A program made the translations under genes and the position numbers. From contig JABHFC010000051.1 of the NCBI GenBank assembly GCA_018676275.1, positions 1-5,350 on the forward strand: a stretch of DNA of 5,350 nt. The letters are read 5' to 3'. The DNA is from Gammaproteobacteria bacterium. GTDB taxonomy: Bacteria; Pseudomonadota; Gammaproteobacteria; Eutrophobiales; Eutrophobiaceae. Below the pieces are notes generated by a model that had not been told where the DNA came from, ran no database searches, and saw only the letters and a list, made by a program, of their open reading frames with translations. Below, in pieces: positions 1-5,350 of the stretch; position 1 is the first letter of the stretch, and each line of letters begins with the position of its first letter.

Positions 1-160
1 GACTTGTTCATACTTGCTTCCCGGGTATCATTTATTAAAGGATACTGTCTCTGACACCATAGTATATCAAGGGTTCCATAATCTGGATGTGTGTTTCAAG
101 ACTCGACGAGAGCACTTCAGGATTGGTAAGGCTAATTTTAACTACTTAAAACAGATAAAT

Positions 161-985
161 ATGATAGAAACTCAACAAACAATATCTCTTATCATAGGCT
201 GTGGTCATTTAGGTTCAAGAGTATTGAGTGAACTCGAGTCAAAAGGGATTCAGGCATGGGCGACAAGCCGTAAGCAAGTAAACGCTGAGTTAATAAAAAA
301 TCCCGAAACGCATCTACTGCTGGATATTAATAATCGAGAGACATGGAAAAATTTATTGCCATTAACTACCGCTGAAATTGACGTTTATTTTCTTTTACCA
401 CCGAGTCAGATAGAGCTGGCATGTTTGCAGGACTTTGTGACGCTTTTGGGCATCTGGAAAATCAGGCGATTGGTCATGAGTTCATCGACGGTTGTTTATG
501 GTTCGCAATCCAGACTTGTTGATGCTGACTCTGAGGTGAATATCGACACTGACAGAGCTGAGCGACAATATTCGATTGAGCAAAATATAAGGTCGTCCGG
601 TATTGAGCTCAAAATTGTCCGTTTAGCGGGGCTTTATGCTTCTGACAGAATTATCGGAAAACAGGCCATTCTCGACGGTCAGACACTAAGTGGTAAAGGT
701 GATAGCTGGCTGAATTTGATACATACGACAGACGCAGCTAATTTACTCATTGAGGTTATGGCTAGTGAAACTGCCTCATCAATAGAAATGGGCAGTGATG
801 GAAACCCGGTACGAAGAGCCAACTATTACGGTGATCTGGCCGATCATTATTCGCGTGAACCACCTGTCTTTCGAAATGAGGAAACTGAAAGGGGTGAAGG
901 TCGTCGGTGTGACAACAGTATTACTGTTGAACGAACCGCCTGGCGAGCTGCGATTACCGATTATCGCAAGGGCTGGTTAATATAG
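161..985 (+). CDS. YeeZ-like NAD(P)-binding SDR/epimerase-family protein
   Basis: A 274-residue cytoplasmic protein of the extended short-chain dehydrogenase/NAD-dependent epimerase superfamily, closest in my judgement to the E. coli YeeZ group (similar length). Seen: a Rossmann nucleotide-binding motif GCGHLG at residues 13-18 right after the first beta strand, SSSTVVYG at 107-114, IVRLAGLY at 152-159, NLIHTTDAANLL at 185-196 and EPPVFRN at 233-239, in the order and spacing of that family. The YxxxK catalytic pair of classical SDRs is not intact: the nearest tyrosine, Y137, has Gln (Q141) where Lys would be, so a redox reaction is doubtful and the substrate is unknown. The frame stays open upstream to position 14, but those 49 codons give no family-like sequence, and the nucleotide-binding fold begins just after the ATG at 161, so that ATG is preferred although its ribosome binding site is weak. 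The 3' end overlaps the convergent next gene by 9 bp. The family assignment is firm; the function is not. Confidence 0.88.
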   Translation: MIETQQTISLIIGCGHLGSRVLSELESKGIQAWATSRKQVNAELIKNPETHLLLDINNRETWKNLLPLTTAEIDVYFLLPPSQIELACLQDFVTLLGIWKIRRLVMSSSTVVYGSQSRLVDADSEVNIDTDRAERQYSIEQNIRSSGIELKIVRLAGLYASDRIIGKQAILDGQTLSGKGDSWLNLIHTTDAANLLIEVMASETASSIEMGSDGNPVRRANYYGDLADHYSREPPVFRNEETERGEGRRCDNSITVERTAWRAAITDYRKGWLI

Positions 986-991
986 AACCAG
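973..991. terminator. possible bidirectional hairpin over two convergent stop codons
   Basis: CTGGTT (973-978) and AACCAG (986-991) are perfect 6-bp inverted arms around a 7-nt loop, and can be extended by two G:U pairs in the plus-strand transcript. The hairpin contains the stop codons of both convergent genes. There is no clear T tract on either side, so it would be a weak intrinsic terminator at best. It could also be coincidental. Confidence 0.3.
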
Positions 992-1564
992 TTGTCTTAC
1001 AAATTCCGTGTGTGCCAGTACTTCTGTAATCTCTGCAGTGATTGAGTTTCTTGTTTCTGAAGCTAATTTTGGATCGTCACGTGTTAATACCAGCACTGTT
1101 GCAGGATGGACGAACAAGTCTTTGGCATGGTAACACTCAGCAGGGGCTTCAGGCAGCGCACCATCATGATGATAATCTTTTTCCAGTGTTTCATGGGAAA
1201 TATCAGACAGACTGCCTCGAAGGGCGGTAGATTTTGCCAAATATTCATCACATTGCGGTAATCGGAACCGTGCACTGTCAATGACCACTTCAGATAGATC
1301 CAGCAGTTTACTCGCCTGGGTATTAATAGCTTGCTCATCCGCGCCGCTTTTTGTCATTCGTACCAGTTTTTTCGCCTCAATCTCATAGTTTGCCAGTAAA
1401 ACTGCTGATTTTTGCAATTGTTGTCGAACCTCATCGCTATCAACTATGGTCTTCTCAACCCCCATTAACTCTTCGTTTGTCATCGTGCTGCTAGCTGTAA
1501 CAAACTGAATAATAAAGAGAAAAGATGGAAATACTATAAGACACAGCTTCCAGGTAAAACGCAT
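977..1564 (-). CDS. small exported protein of unknown function, probably Fur-regulated
   Basis: I do not recognise this 195-residue protein. Residues 1-24 form a Sec-type signal peptide: a short positive start (MRFTWK), a long hydrophobic core (about 7-22) and a plausible signal peptidase I site after VTA at 22-24. No lipobox Cys follows, so a soluble periplasmic or secreted location is expected. The mature part (about 171 residues) looks mainly helical and contains two cysteines (C105, C144) that could form a disulphide. A His-rich stretch holds H124, H132, H133, H146 and H153, including the segments KDYHHDG and ECYHAKDLFVHPATV. Metal or haem binding is possible but only inferred. The ATG at 1564 is chosen because TGGAG (1571-1575 on this strand) lies 6 nt upstream and because it opens the signal peptide; the open frame up to 1708 adds a segment with no such features. 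A Fur-box-like palindrome lies 37-59 nt upstream of the start, suggesting induction under iron limitation. It overlaps the convergent YeeZ-like gene by 9 bp. Confidence 0.82.
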   Translation of the reverse strand: MRFTWKLCLIVFPSFLFIIQFVTASSTMTNEELMGVEKTIVDSDEVRQQLQKSAVLLANYEIEAKKLVRMTKSGADEQAINTQASKLLDLSEVVIDSARFRLPQCDEYLAKSTALRGSLSDISHETLEKDYHHDGALPEAPAECYHAKDLFVHPATVLVLTRDDPKLASETRNSITAEITEVLAHTEFVRQLVLY

Positions 1565-1600
1565 AATCGACTCCAGATGGCAAACTAAATTGAATTTCCC

Positions 1601-1623
1601 TAAATGATAACAATTCTCATTTA
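1601..1623 (-). promoter_or_regulatory. Fur-box-like operator upstream of the exported protein gene
   Basis: The site is a palindrome centred on 1612: arms TAAATGA (1601-1607) and TCATTTA (1617-1623) are perfect 7-bp inverted repeats, and 9 of the 11 symmetric pairs match. Against the extended gammaproteobacterial Fur consensus (AAATGATAAtgATTATCATTT type) positions 1602-1622 match at 18 of 21 bases, by hand count. On the minus strand it includes TATCAT (1609 down to 1604), a 5/6 match to a sigma-70 -10 element about 40 nt before the ATG. I see no good -35 for it. An operator overlying the -10 would fit classical Fur repression of the minus-strand gene. The divergent DUF445 gene starts 170 bp away and is a less likely target. 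Confidence 0.72.
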
Positions 1624-1781
1624 AAGATAGAAGACAAATTTCATGACAGTGAGGATCAAAAAACATACAAAGATGGAATAAAAAGGCATCGCCCGCCTGC
1701 AGTAGCAACTGAATGGTATTTATTTATGCTGTAAAATTCCGCCGCTTGCAATTACCTCAAGTCATAAATGTGTAACACACC

Positions 1782-1786
1782 AGGAG
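1782..1786 (+). promoter_or_regulatory. Shine-Dalgarno site that fixes a TTG start
   Basis: AGGAG lies 7 nt before the TTG at 1794. No in-frame ATG or GTG with a comparable site is nearby, so this element is the main reason for starting the DUF445 gene at TTG. Confidence 0.75.
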
Positions 1787-1793
1787 TGTCGAA

Positions 1794-2501
1794 TTGAATA
1801 AAAGCTTTATTACTAATGTGCTGACGATTTCGGTCATCGCAATGGGCTACCTGTTATCTAATGCGCTAATTTTTACCGTTGGTCTTTTTGCCACGTCCGG
1901 AGCGATAACAAACTGGCTGGCCGTGCATATGTTGTTTGAAAAAGTTCCGGGACTATATGGTTCGGGTGTAATACCAGCACGTTTTGAGGATTTTAAAGAC
2001 GGTATTAGAGAATTAATGATGCAGCAATTTTTTACTGAAGAAAACATTGATAGATTTTTATCTGACAGGGACGGTAGAGCTGTGCATTTTGATCTGGGGC
2101 CGGTAATAGACAAGATTGATTTATCTTCAGCATATAATTCGCTTGTTAGTGTGATACAGGAGTCTTCATTTGGTGGCATGCTCGCTATGGTGGGCGGTGT
2201 TGCTGCGCTGGAACCTTTAAAAGAGCCTTTTATCGACAAAATGAAATTATCACTAATCGAGATGTCGCAAAGTGATGAATTTGATGAACTTGTACGTGAA
2301 GAAATTGAACAGCCAGATGTTTTGGCAGAGATGAGAAAAAAAATTCAGAGTATAATCGAACAACGACTTGATGAGCTTACACCGCAGTTGGTAAAGGAAA
2401 TCATACAGAGAATGATAAGGCAGCATCTGGGTTGGCTGGTTGTGTGGGGCGGTGTGTTTGGTGGTTTAATTGGTTTGGCCGCAGGTCTGATTGACATGTA
2501 G
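1794..2501 (+). CDS. DUF445 family membrane protein, short form
   Basis: A 235-residue inner-membrane protein of the DUF445 (YheB/YjiN-like) family, whose biochemical role is unknown. Seen: an N-terminal hydrophobic segment (about 8-33) running into the family signature GAITNWLAVHMLFEK (36-50) and GVIPARF (58-64). A long, charged, mostly helical middle follows (about 65-210, with repeated Glu/Gln/Arg), then a glycine-rich membrane segment at the C-terminus (about 212-233). This gives two membrane anchors around a soluble domain. It is much shorter than the E. coli YjiN type (about 400 residues), so it is a compact member. The start is TTG, supported by AGGAG 7 nt upstream and by the hydrophobic segment directly after it. 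It leads a plus-strand cluster of four genes, with 34 nt to the next one. A weak extended -10-like TGCTGTAAA (1727-1735) lies upstream, without a convincing -35. Family assignment is solid; no role can be given. Confidence 0.88.
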   Translation: MNKSFITNVLTISVIAMGYLLSNALIFTVGLFATSGAITNWLAVHMLFEKVPGLYGSGVIPARFEDFKDGIRELMMQQFFTEENIDRFLSDRDGRAVHFDLGPVIDKIDLSSAYNSLVSVIQESSFGGMLAMVGGVAALEPLKEPFIDKMKLSLIEMSQSDEFDELVREEIEQPDVLAEMRKKIQSIIEQRLDELTPQLVKEIIQRMIRQHLGWLVVWGGVFGGLIGLAAGLIDM

Positions 2502-2521
2502 CAGAACCTCAATATTGTTTC

Positions 2522-2527
2522 AGGGAG
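2522..2527 (+). promoter_or_regulatory. Shine-Dalgarno site deciding the NnrU start
   Basis: AGGGAG stands 8 nt before the ATG at 2536. This favours that ATG over an in-frame TTG at 2491, which lies inside the end of the previous gene and would add 15 residues unlike the family. Confidence 0.75.
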
Positions 2528-2535
2528 TAATTAAT

Positions 2536-3096
2536 ATGGCATTGCTAATACTTGGCTTAATCTTGTGGATTGTTGCACATCTTTTCCCTGCAGTAGCAGC
2601 GTATAAACGAAAGAAGCTAATGCTGAAAATGGGTGTTGGTCCTTATAAGGCGAGCTTTGCTGTTGTTATTATTGGTTCGATTGCTCTGATGGTGTTTGGC
2701 TGGAGATCAATTGAACCTGTTCACTTGTACAGTTTACCGCAGTGGGTAAATTATCTTACCCTGCTGCTGGTGTTATTTACTTTTATTCTTTTTGTTGCCG
2801 CTCAGGTAAAAACAAATATCAAGCGTGTACTCAGACATCCACAACTGACCGGTCTGGTGTTATGGAGTATTGGTCATTTGCTTGCAAATGGTGATAGCCG
2901 CTCACTTGTGCTTTTTCTGGGCTTATTAATCTGGGCGAAATTGCAAATAATTTCGACGAATAAACGTGATGGGAAAAGAGAACTGCCAGATAGAGTTTCT
3001 ATTAAAAATGATATTTTGACTGTCATTGGTGGGGTAGCAGTATTTTGTGTATTTGTTTTTGCTCATCCGTATATTACAGGTGTTTCTATTGTGTAA
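2536..3096 (+). CDS. NnrU family integral membrane protein
   Basis: A 186-residue inner-membrane protein of the NnrU family. Seen: about five membrane segments (roughly 2-20, 38-56, 71-90, 104-139 as one or two spans, and 160-176). Family hallmarks are an N-terminal AHLFP (14-18), GPYKASF (35-41), the strongly conserved RHPQLTGLVLW and GHLLANGD block (100-120) and the C-terminal AHPYITGV (176-183). Known of the family: NnrU was named from nitric-oxide/denitrification loci, and the plant zeta-carotene isomerase Z-ISO is a haem-binding relative. Conserved histidines here (H15, H101, H114, H177) would fit haem binding, which is inference. There is no nitrogen-oxide or carotenoid gene nearby, so neither role is supported by context. 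It sits 34 nt after the DUF445 gene and 27 nt before the GFA-like gene, probably in one transcript. Confidence 0.9.
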   Translation: MALLILGLILWIVAHLFPAVAAYKRKKLMLKMGVGPYKASFAVVIIGSIALMVFGWRSIEPVHLYSLPQWVNYLTLLLVLFTFILFVAAQVKTNIKRVLRHPQLTGLVLWSIGHLLANGDSRSLVLFLGLLIWAKLQIISTNKRDGKRELPDRVSIKNDILTVIGGVAVFCVFVFAHPYITGVSIV

Positions 3097-3123
3097 TTTA
3101 ATTGATTTGAAGAGGTGTAATTT

Positions 3124-3552
3124 ATGAATCATAAAGGAAGTTGTCTGTGTAAAAAAATGCAATATGAGACGGGGGAATTATCAACCGAGCTGGACCACTG
3201 TCATTGTACCTTTTGTCAGAAATCTCATGGTGCCGCATTTGGTACATATGCAAAAGTTATGGATGAGAACAGTTTCAAATGGATTTCGGGCGGTGATGAC
3301 GTAGGCCGCTATCAATCAAGCAGTCATTCTGCTCGTCTTTTCTGCAATGCATGTGGCTCATCATTGGTAGCTGAAATAGATGGAGGCAAAATGATGGCAA
3401 TAACTGTAGCTACACTTGATGACAAACTCGATGTTGATAAGGCTTTTCATATGTTTGCAAGTTCAAAAGTTGACTGGTTTGAAATCGGTGAAAATGAAAC
3501 GGTTTATGAGGAGTACCCTCCGTACCTTTCAAACTTTGAAGCAACTGAATGA
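3124..3552 (+). CDS. GFA/CENP-V domain zinc protein (Mss4-like fold)
   Basis: A 142-residue protein of the GFA (glutathione-dependent formaldehyde-activating enzyme) family, probably cytoplasmic. All zinc-ligand cysteines of the fold are present: C7 and C9 (GSCLCKK), C26, C28 and C31 (HCHCTFCQKSHG) and C74 and C77 (FCNACGSSL), enough for two Zn sites. The length is typical for single-domain members. Founding members were described as adding glutathione to formaldehyde, but the family has many paralogues of unknown substrate. No formaldehyde or glutathione dehydrogenase gene lies nearby, so the name should be taken as a fold, not a reaction. The ATG at 3124 has AGAGG (3111-3115) 8 nt upstream. 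It is 27 nt downstream of the NnrU gene and 13 nt ahead of the DUF2461 gene. Confidence 0.9.
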   Translation: MNHKGSCLCKKMQYETGELSTELDHCHCTFCQKSHGAAFGTYAKVMDENSFKWISGGDDVGRYQSSSHSARLFCNACGSSLVAEIDGGKMMAITVATLDDKLDVDKAFHMFASSKVDWFEIGENETVYEEYPPYLSNFEATE

Positions 3553-3565
3553 AGGGTAGGTGCTT

Positions 3566-4243
3566 ATGTTTGAGCCATCTTTCTTAAAATTCTTTAGAAC
3601 TCTGGCGCGTAACAATAATCGTGAATGGTTTAATGAGCACAAACCAGAGTATAAGCAAAATGTAGTCGAGCCTTTATGTGCGTTTATTGCTGCGATGGCT
3701 CCTCGGTTGAATAAAATTTCGAAACAATTTAATGCAGACCCCAGGCCCAATGGTGGTTCCATGTTTCGAATTTATAGAGACGTAAGATTCGCTAAAGATA
3801 AAAGTCCCTATAAACTTCACGCTGCCTGTCAGTTTAGACATTCAGTCGGTAAAGATGCTCACGCCCCGGGCTTTTACGTACATATCGCTCCCGACGAAGT
3901 GATTTTTGGTGGCGGAATATGGATGCCACCAAACCCGGTATTAAACAAAATACGCGATACCATAGTAGATAACCCGCAGGAATGGCAGAGGATAAAAAAA
4001 GCTAAAGCTGTTAACAAATTATGTGATGGCATAAGAGGAGATGGCTTGAAACGTCCACCAAAGGGTTACGACCCTGAGCATCAGCATCTGGAAGATTTAA
4101 AACGTAAAAGCTTTTTTGCTATGCGACACGAAAAACCTGATTTTATTTTCGAAAAAGATTTTGTTGATGAAATAGAAACCACATTCAAGGCAGCAAAACC
4201 TTTAATGAAATATATCTGTTTCGCCATGGATATTCCTTTCTAA
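3566..4243 (+). CDS. DUF2461 / TIGR02453 family protein
   Basis: A 225-residue, probably cytoplasmic protein of the DUF2461 (TIGR02453) family, found widely in bacteria and some fungi, with no established function. Family motifs seen in order: an N-terminal FLKFFRTLARNNNREWFNEH (6-25), MFRIYRDVRFAKDKSPYK (66-83), PGFYVHI (101-107), GGGIWMP (115-121) and a KGYDPEHQ segment near 166-173. The length is normal and no motif is missing. The ATG at 3566 is preferred over the in-frame GTG two codons earlier (3560) because the family begins at this point and AGG (3558-3560) lies 5 nt upstream; the difference is two residues. It is the last gene of the plus-strand cluster, 13 nt after the GFA-like gene, and its stop is 6 nt from the stop of the convergent SDR gene. 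Family confidence is high; function is unknown. Confidence 0.9.
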   Translation: MFEPSFLKFFRTLARNNNREWFNEHKPEYKQNVVEPLCAFIAAMAPRLNKISKQFNADPRPNGGSMFRIYRDVRFAKDKSPYKLHAACQFRHSVGKDAHAPGFYVHIAPDEVIFGGGIWMPPNPVLNKIRDTIVDNPQEWQRIKKAKAVNKLCDGIRGDGLKRPPKGYDPEHQHLEDLKRKSFFAMRHEKPDFIFEKDFVDEIETTFKAAKPLMKYICFAMDIPF

Positions 4244-4249
4244 TCCGAA

Positions 4250-4969
4250 TTAGATTTGGGCTCGGTGATAAATTCTTAGCTCTGGAATAATTGTATCAGC
4301 GTCCTGTTTGATGCAAAACATAACAGCATTAGAGACATCTTTGCTATCTAACCATTCGAGATCGAGATGTGCGACTTCTGATTCTTCCGCCATCGGTGTC
4401 CATATCATCCCTGGGGTAATGGTAGTAACCCGAATTTTAGTCTCTTTTAAATCCTTTGCGACTGACTCTGCAAAACCCATTATTCCCCATTTTGACGCAC
4501 AATAGGCAGTTCCATTTTCTTCGCCAACTTTTCCTGAGCCGGAAGAAATGAAAATGATGACACCTTCGTTTTGTTTCAACAGCCCCTGGTTAAGGACTTC
4601 GCGAGTACACAAGAACTGACTTTTCAGGTTGGTGGAATGAACCTGGTCCCATGTCTCTGTGCTAGTCTCGTCGATAGCTGCGACCCTTCTGATGCCCGCA
4701 TTATTCACCAGGATATTCAGCTCCCCCCATTTTTCGAAAACTTTTCCTACCATCATTTTCACATCACTGGCGACACTTACATCAGCTTCAATTGCCAAAG
4801 TTTCAACCTGGTGTTCGGTTGAAATTCGATTCAAATTAGCTTCAAGTAAATCCATGCGTATATCAGTACCACAGACATTTACGCCTTCGCGAGCAAGATC
4901 TTCGGCAATTTGTAAACCGAGTCCGCGGGCAGCGCCGGTAACTAGGGCAACCTGTGATTTGAGTTCCAT
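4250..4969 (-). CDS. short-chain dehydrogenase/reductase (classical SDR)
   Basis: A complete 239-residue classical SDR, expected to be a cytoplasmic NAD(P)-dependent oxidoreductase. Seen: cofactor motif TGAARGLG (11-18), an acidic residue at the end of the second beta strand (D36, in GTD), which in SDRs usually favours NAD(H) over NADP(H), D63-V64, NNAG (89-92) and the catalytic set N114, S143, Y156, K160 (YCASK). A PGMIWTPM segment (about 188-195) follows. The C-terminus ends in PELRIYHRAQI and lacks the GG-containing end of FabG-type ketoreductases, so it is probably not a fatty-acid FabG. The substrate cannot be read from the sequence. The ATG at 4969 is chosen; a TTG two codons upstream (4975) is possible, and neither has a clear ribosome binding site. 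It lies 14 nt after the stop of a paralogous SDR on the same strand, so translational coupling or a shared transcript is likely. Confidence 0.92.
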   Translation of the reverse strand: MELKSQVALVTGAARGLGLQIAEDLAREGVNVCGTDIRMDLLEANLNRISTEHQVETLAIEADVSVASDVKMMVGKVFEKWGELNILVNNAGIRRVAAIDETSTETWDQVHSTNLKSQFLCTREVLNQGLLKQNEGVIIFISSGSGKVGEENGTAYCASKWGIMGFAESVAKDLKETKIRVTTITPGMIWTPMAEESEVAHLDLEWLDSKDVSNAVMFCIKQDADTIIPELRIYHRAQI

Positions 4970-4983
4970 ATTCAAAATTACTA

Positions 4984-5350
4984 TTAGATTTGAGAACGAT
5001 GATAAATCTGAATTTCAGGGATGCTTACACTGGCTGGCTGCTTTATGCAAAACATGACTGTATCAACAACATACTCTGGTTCTAACCAGTCGATATCGAG
5101 ATCTGCGGCTTCAGATTCCTCCGCCATAGGGGTCCACATTCGACCCGGTACTATGGTCGATGTACGAATATTGGTTTTTTTCAGGTCTTTTTCTAAAGAT
5201 TTGGATAAACCCAGTCCGGCCCATTTGGACGCAGCATAGGCACTGCTGTTTGCGGAGCCCTGCTTGGCGGCATCAGATGAAATAAAAATAATAAGACCTG
5301 TATTACGTTTCCTCATGTCCTGTCGTAATACTTCGCGGGTGCAAAGGAAC
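4984..5350 (-). CDS. short-chain dehydrogenase, C-terminal part (runs off the window)
   Basis: The visible part is the last 121 residues of a second classical SDR; the frame is open to the window edge, so the N-terminal cofactor half lies outside. An internal ATG at 5316 is not the start: the residues upstream of it (FLCTREVLRQD) align with FLCTREVLNQG inside the neighbouring SDR. Catalytic Ser (in FISSDAA) and the YAASK Tyr/Lys pair are present with the normal 13-residue separation, so the enzyme appears intact where visible. It aligns without gaps to the downstream SDR, about 72 of 121 residues identical by hand count, with the blocks WTPMAEES, VMFCIKQ and IYHR.QI shared. The two are tandem paralogues, probably co-transcribed with this gene first. 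Substrate unknown. Confidence 0.9.
   Translation of the reverse strand, partial: FLCTREVLRQDMRKRNTGLIIFISSDAAKQGSANSSAYAASKWAGLGLSKSLEKDLKKTNIRTSTIVPGRMWTPMAEESEAADLDIDWLEPEYVVDTVMFCIKQPASVSIPEIQIYHRSQI

Noticed and set aside
1..11. Minus-strand ATG at 9-11 with GGGAAG upstream, possibly the start of a divergent gene leaving the window
   Set aside because: Only three codons are visible, too little to support a gene.
14..160. In-frame upstream extension of the YeeZ-like gene (49 codons), and promoter-like TTGTTC (4-9) / TATCAT (26-31)
   Set aside because: The extension does not look like the family, whose nucleotide-binding fold begins right after the ATG at 161. The -35 half is only 3/6 and lies far from the gene, so I call neither.
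1565..1708. In-frame N-terminal extension of the exported protein
   Set aside because: It would bury a clear signal peptide and its ribosome binding site, and it runs through the Fur-like operator.
1768..1797. Nine-codon reading frame whose stop overlaps the TTG start of the DUF445 gene
   Set aside because: It resembles a coupled leader peptide in position but has no ribosome binding site and no recognisable content; chance is the simplest explanation.
1847..2239. Open minus-strand frame of 130 codons inside the DUF445 gene
   Set aside because: It is antisense to a gene with clear family motifs and shows no recognisable domain.
4240..4253. CTAAT / ATTAG inverted repeat across the DUF2461 and SDR stop codons
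   Set aside because: The AT-rich 5-bp stem without a T tract largely follows from two facing TAA stops; too weak for a terminator call.
4659..5057. Open plus-strand frame of 132 codons across the SDR pair
   Set aside because: It runs antisense through two well-supported SDR genes, has no family-like content, and is explained by their codon pattern.

Overview
The window looks like an ordinary stretch of bacterial chromosome, most likely from a gammaproteobacterium of low-to-moderate GC (roughly 40-45% by eye). This rests on protein families (a YeeZ-like epimerase, NnrU, a GFA-fold protein, a DUF2461 protein), a canonical Fur-type operator and dense Shine-Dalgarno-led genes. The taxonomic call is inference. 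I see no RNA gene, insertion sequence, CRISPR array, phage gene or integration site.

Layout: a plus-strand YeeZ-like NAD(P)-binding protein (161-985) converges with, and overlaps by 9 bp, a minus-strand gene for a small exported protein of unknown function (977-1564). The exported protein's start faces a 229-bp divergent intergenic region that carries a strong Fur-box-like palindrome (1601-1623). From the other side of that region runs a tight plus-strand cluster of four genes with gaps of 34, 27 and 13 nt: DUF445 membrane protein (TTG start, 1794-2501), NnrU-family membrane protein (2536-3096), GFA/Mss4-fold zinc protein (3124-3552) and DUF2461 protein (3566-4243). Six bases beyond its end the gene order converges again with a minus-strand pair of closely related short-chain dehydrogenases (4250-4969, and 4984 to beyond the window edge). 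These are tandem paralogues, about 60% identical by hand alignment over the visible 121 residues.

How the genes may work together: the four-gene cluster is probably one transcript, but its members are housekeeping or poorly characterised families that do not form a recognised pathway. The two SDRs are probably co-transcribed and may act on related substrates or as a heterodimer. The most interesting point is the likely iron (Fur) control of the uncharacterised exported protein, whose C-terminal half is rich in His and contains two Cys. I did not find convincing evidence of a wholly new multi-gene system.
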